Source of the DNA: Clostridia bacterium
Lineage (GTDB): Bacteria; Bacillota; Clostridia; Oscillospirales; CAG-272
DNA length: 7,310 nucleotides
Direction of reading: 5' to 3'
NCBI GenBank assembly: GCA_017382615.1
Contig: JAFNZX010000051.1
Span: forward strand, 1-7,310
Shown: positions 6,306-7,310 of the stretch, in pieces
Layout of the letters: each line of letters opens with the position of its first letter
Position numbering within the stretch: the stretch's first letter is position 1
Position numbers and translations under genes: made by a program
Notes under the pieces: generated by a model
What the model was told of the DNA's origin: nothing
Databases searched by the model: none
The model's input: the letters and a program-made list of their open reading frames with translations, nothing else

Positions 6306-7136
6306 ATGAAAAGAATTGTAACCGTGCAGGATATTTCCTGCGTGGGCAAGTGCTCCCTGACTGTGGCACTGCCCATCATTTCCGCGTTTGGCGTGGAGGC
6401 AGCCATTCTGCCCACCGCCGTGCTCAGTACCCATACCGCCTTCAAAAAGGGCTTTACCGTGCACGATCTGTCGGGCGAGATCACGCCCATCACCGCGCAT
6501 TGGAAGAGCGAGGGCATTGATTTTGACGCCATTTATACGGGGTATCTTGCCTCGTTTGATCAGATCGATCTGGTCAAGAAAATGGCGGCTGATTTTCCGA
6601 ATGCGCTCTTGTTCGTTGACCCTGCCATGGGGGATAACGGCAAGCTGTACTACGGCTTTGACGAGGCGTTTGCACATAAGATGGCTGAGCTGTGTGCCAT
6701 TGCGGACATCATCGTGCCCAATATGACCGAGGCATCCTATATGTTAGATATTCCGTACGTCGCAGAAGGCTACTCCGAGGAGTACGTCAAGGATATTTTG
6801 CGCCGTCTGTGCGACATGGGTGCAAAGAAAGCCGTCATGACCGGTGTCAGCCTGCGTGAGAACGAGACGGGTGCGATGGGCTACGACAGCACCACGGGTG
6901 AGTTCTTCTCCTATTATCACGACCGCATTCCCGTATCGTATCACGGCACGGGCGACGTATTCGCTTCTGCTTGCGTGGGCGCACTCATGCGCGGCAAGAG
7001 CTTGCATGAGGCGATTGCCGTTGCGGCTGATTTTACCTATGAGAGCATCCGTCTGACCGAGGCAGAGGAGAACCATAACTGGTACGGCGTTAATTTTGAG
7101 CAGGCAGTTCCCATGATCCCCGAGCTGCTGAAGTGA
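6306..7136 (+). CDS. pdxY: Pyridoxal/pyridoxamine kinase (PLP salvage)
   Basis: A 276-residue cytosolic kinase of the ribokinase superfamily that phosphorylates pyridoxal, pyridoxamine or pyridoxine at the 5' hydroxyl using ATP, feeding PLP salvage. The N-terminus VQDISCVGKCS (7-17) is the typical vitamin-binding start of this family. VDPAMGDNGKLY (104-115) and PNMTEASYML (138-147) are conserved nucleotide-site segments, and HGTGDVFAS (213-221) holds the anion hole and catalytic base D217. Length is normal for the PdxY/PdxK group. AAAGGA at 6293-6298 is seven bases before the ATG. The gene begins 23 bases after the cysteine synthase stop with no terminator between, so both are read from the promoter at 5323. 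Inference: linking cofactor salvage to a PLP enzyme makes sense physiologically. The symbol is by family resemblance; pdxK is the main alternative, and vitamer preference cannot be read from sequence. Confidence 0.92.
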   Translation: MKRIVTVQDISCVGKCSLTVALPIISAFGVEAAILPTAVLSTHTAFKKGFTVHDLSGEITPITAHWKSEGIDFDAIYTGYLASFDQIDLVKKMAADFPNALLFVDPAMGDNGKLYYGFDEAFAHKMAELCAIADIIVPNMTEASYMLDIPYVAEGYSEEYVKDILRRLCDMGAKKAVMTGVSLRENETGAMGYDSTTGEFFSYYHDRIPVSYHGTGDVFASACVGALMRGKSLHEAIAVAADFTYESIRLTEAEENHNWYGVNFEQAVPMIPELLK

Positions 7137-7150
7137 TTGGAATATAAAGC

Positions 7151-7198
7151 AAGAAGAGGCTAAGTCATTTGCTCAGACTTAGCCCTTTCTTATTTGTT
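7151..7198 (+). terminator. Intrinsic terminator after the pyridoxal kinase gene
   Basis: A perfect 9-bp stem, GGCTAAGTC (7158-7166) with GACTTAGCC (7176-7184), closes a 9-base loop. The stem extends outward through AAGAAG (7151-7156) pairing with TTTCTT (7186-7191) after one A-C mismatch, and a T-rich tract follows. The purine-rich left flank and pyrimidine-rich right flank could let it act in both directions. It ends the two-gene operon 14 bases after the stop codon. Confidence 0.88.
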
Positions 7199-7310
7199 GC
7201 AAAGTAACTATAAGAACATTACGTGCAGAAACCGTTCAGATTCGCGCTCTCCCCCCTGCGCTTGGAACAAGCCTGCGCCAGCTGTCCCCCCACACGCCGC
7301 CGCAGGCTGC
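7199..7310. other. Unassigned tail beyond the terminator, with GC-rich segment
   Basis: About 45 AT-balanced bases are followed by a GC-rich stretch from about 7244 to the window end. It contains two TCCCCCC runs and a small hairpin, GCTTG-GAA-CAAGC. On the minus strand a frame entering from the right edge stays open for about 29 codons and stops at TAA 7221-7219, ending NLNGFCT. It could be the 3' end of a convergent gene or an intergenic repeat; I do not recognise it and make no gene call. Confidence 0.3.

Noticed and set aside
6273..6677. A 134-codon minus-strand frame opposite the pyridoxal kinase start
   Set aside because: It spans the intergenic gap and ribosome binding site of a well-supported gene and has no recognisable product.
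1..7310. CRISPR array, tRNA, rRNA, insertion sequence or attachment site
   Set aside because: No regularly spaced repeats, cloverleaf-forming sequence, transposase motifs or flanking inverted repeats were seen on either strand.

Overview
The window reads as ordinary chromosomal DNA from a low-to-mid GC Gram-positive bacterium, most likely a Clostridia-type Bacillota. The support is strong AGGAGG-type ribosome binding sites 6 to 7 bases before the starts, a consensus TTGAAA-17-TATAAT promoter, and protein sequences that read like clostridial homologues. This placement is inference; there is no rRNA or marker gene here to confirm it.

Layout: two transcription units diverge from an AT-rich intergenic region (5116-5382). 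Leftward on the minus strand runs a tight three-gene operon. It starts with an ABC exporter half-transporter (5115-2806), continues with a DUF1854-family protein (2793-2179), and ends with a second ABC exporter half-transporter (2165 to beyond position 1). The gaps are only 12 and 13 bases, and each gene has its own strong Shine-Dalgarno. Both ABC proteins are longer than normal because each carries a cytosolic N-terminal region ending in a four-cysteine zinc ribbon before the first membrane helix. The second ABC gene runs off the left edge of the window.

Rightward on the plus strand runs a two-gene operon: a PLP-dependent cysteine synthase (5383-6282) and, 23 bases later, a pyridoxal/pyridoxamine kinase (6306-7136). 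The kinase makes the PLP cofactor that the synthase needs. A strong intrinsic terminator (7151-7198) ends this unit. The last ~110 bases are non-coding or hold only the tail of an unidentified minus-strand reading frame, with a run of GC-rich sequence.

How the genes work together: the ABC pair probably forms one heterodimeric exporter, with the DUF1854 protein as a soluble partner. DUF1854 proteins paired with ABC transporters have been linked to cyanophycin loci in Proteobacteria, but no cyanophycin gene is visible here and the substrate is unknown. The ABC/DUF1854 module is the least understood part of the window and the best candidate for an undescribed system.
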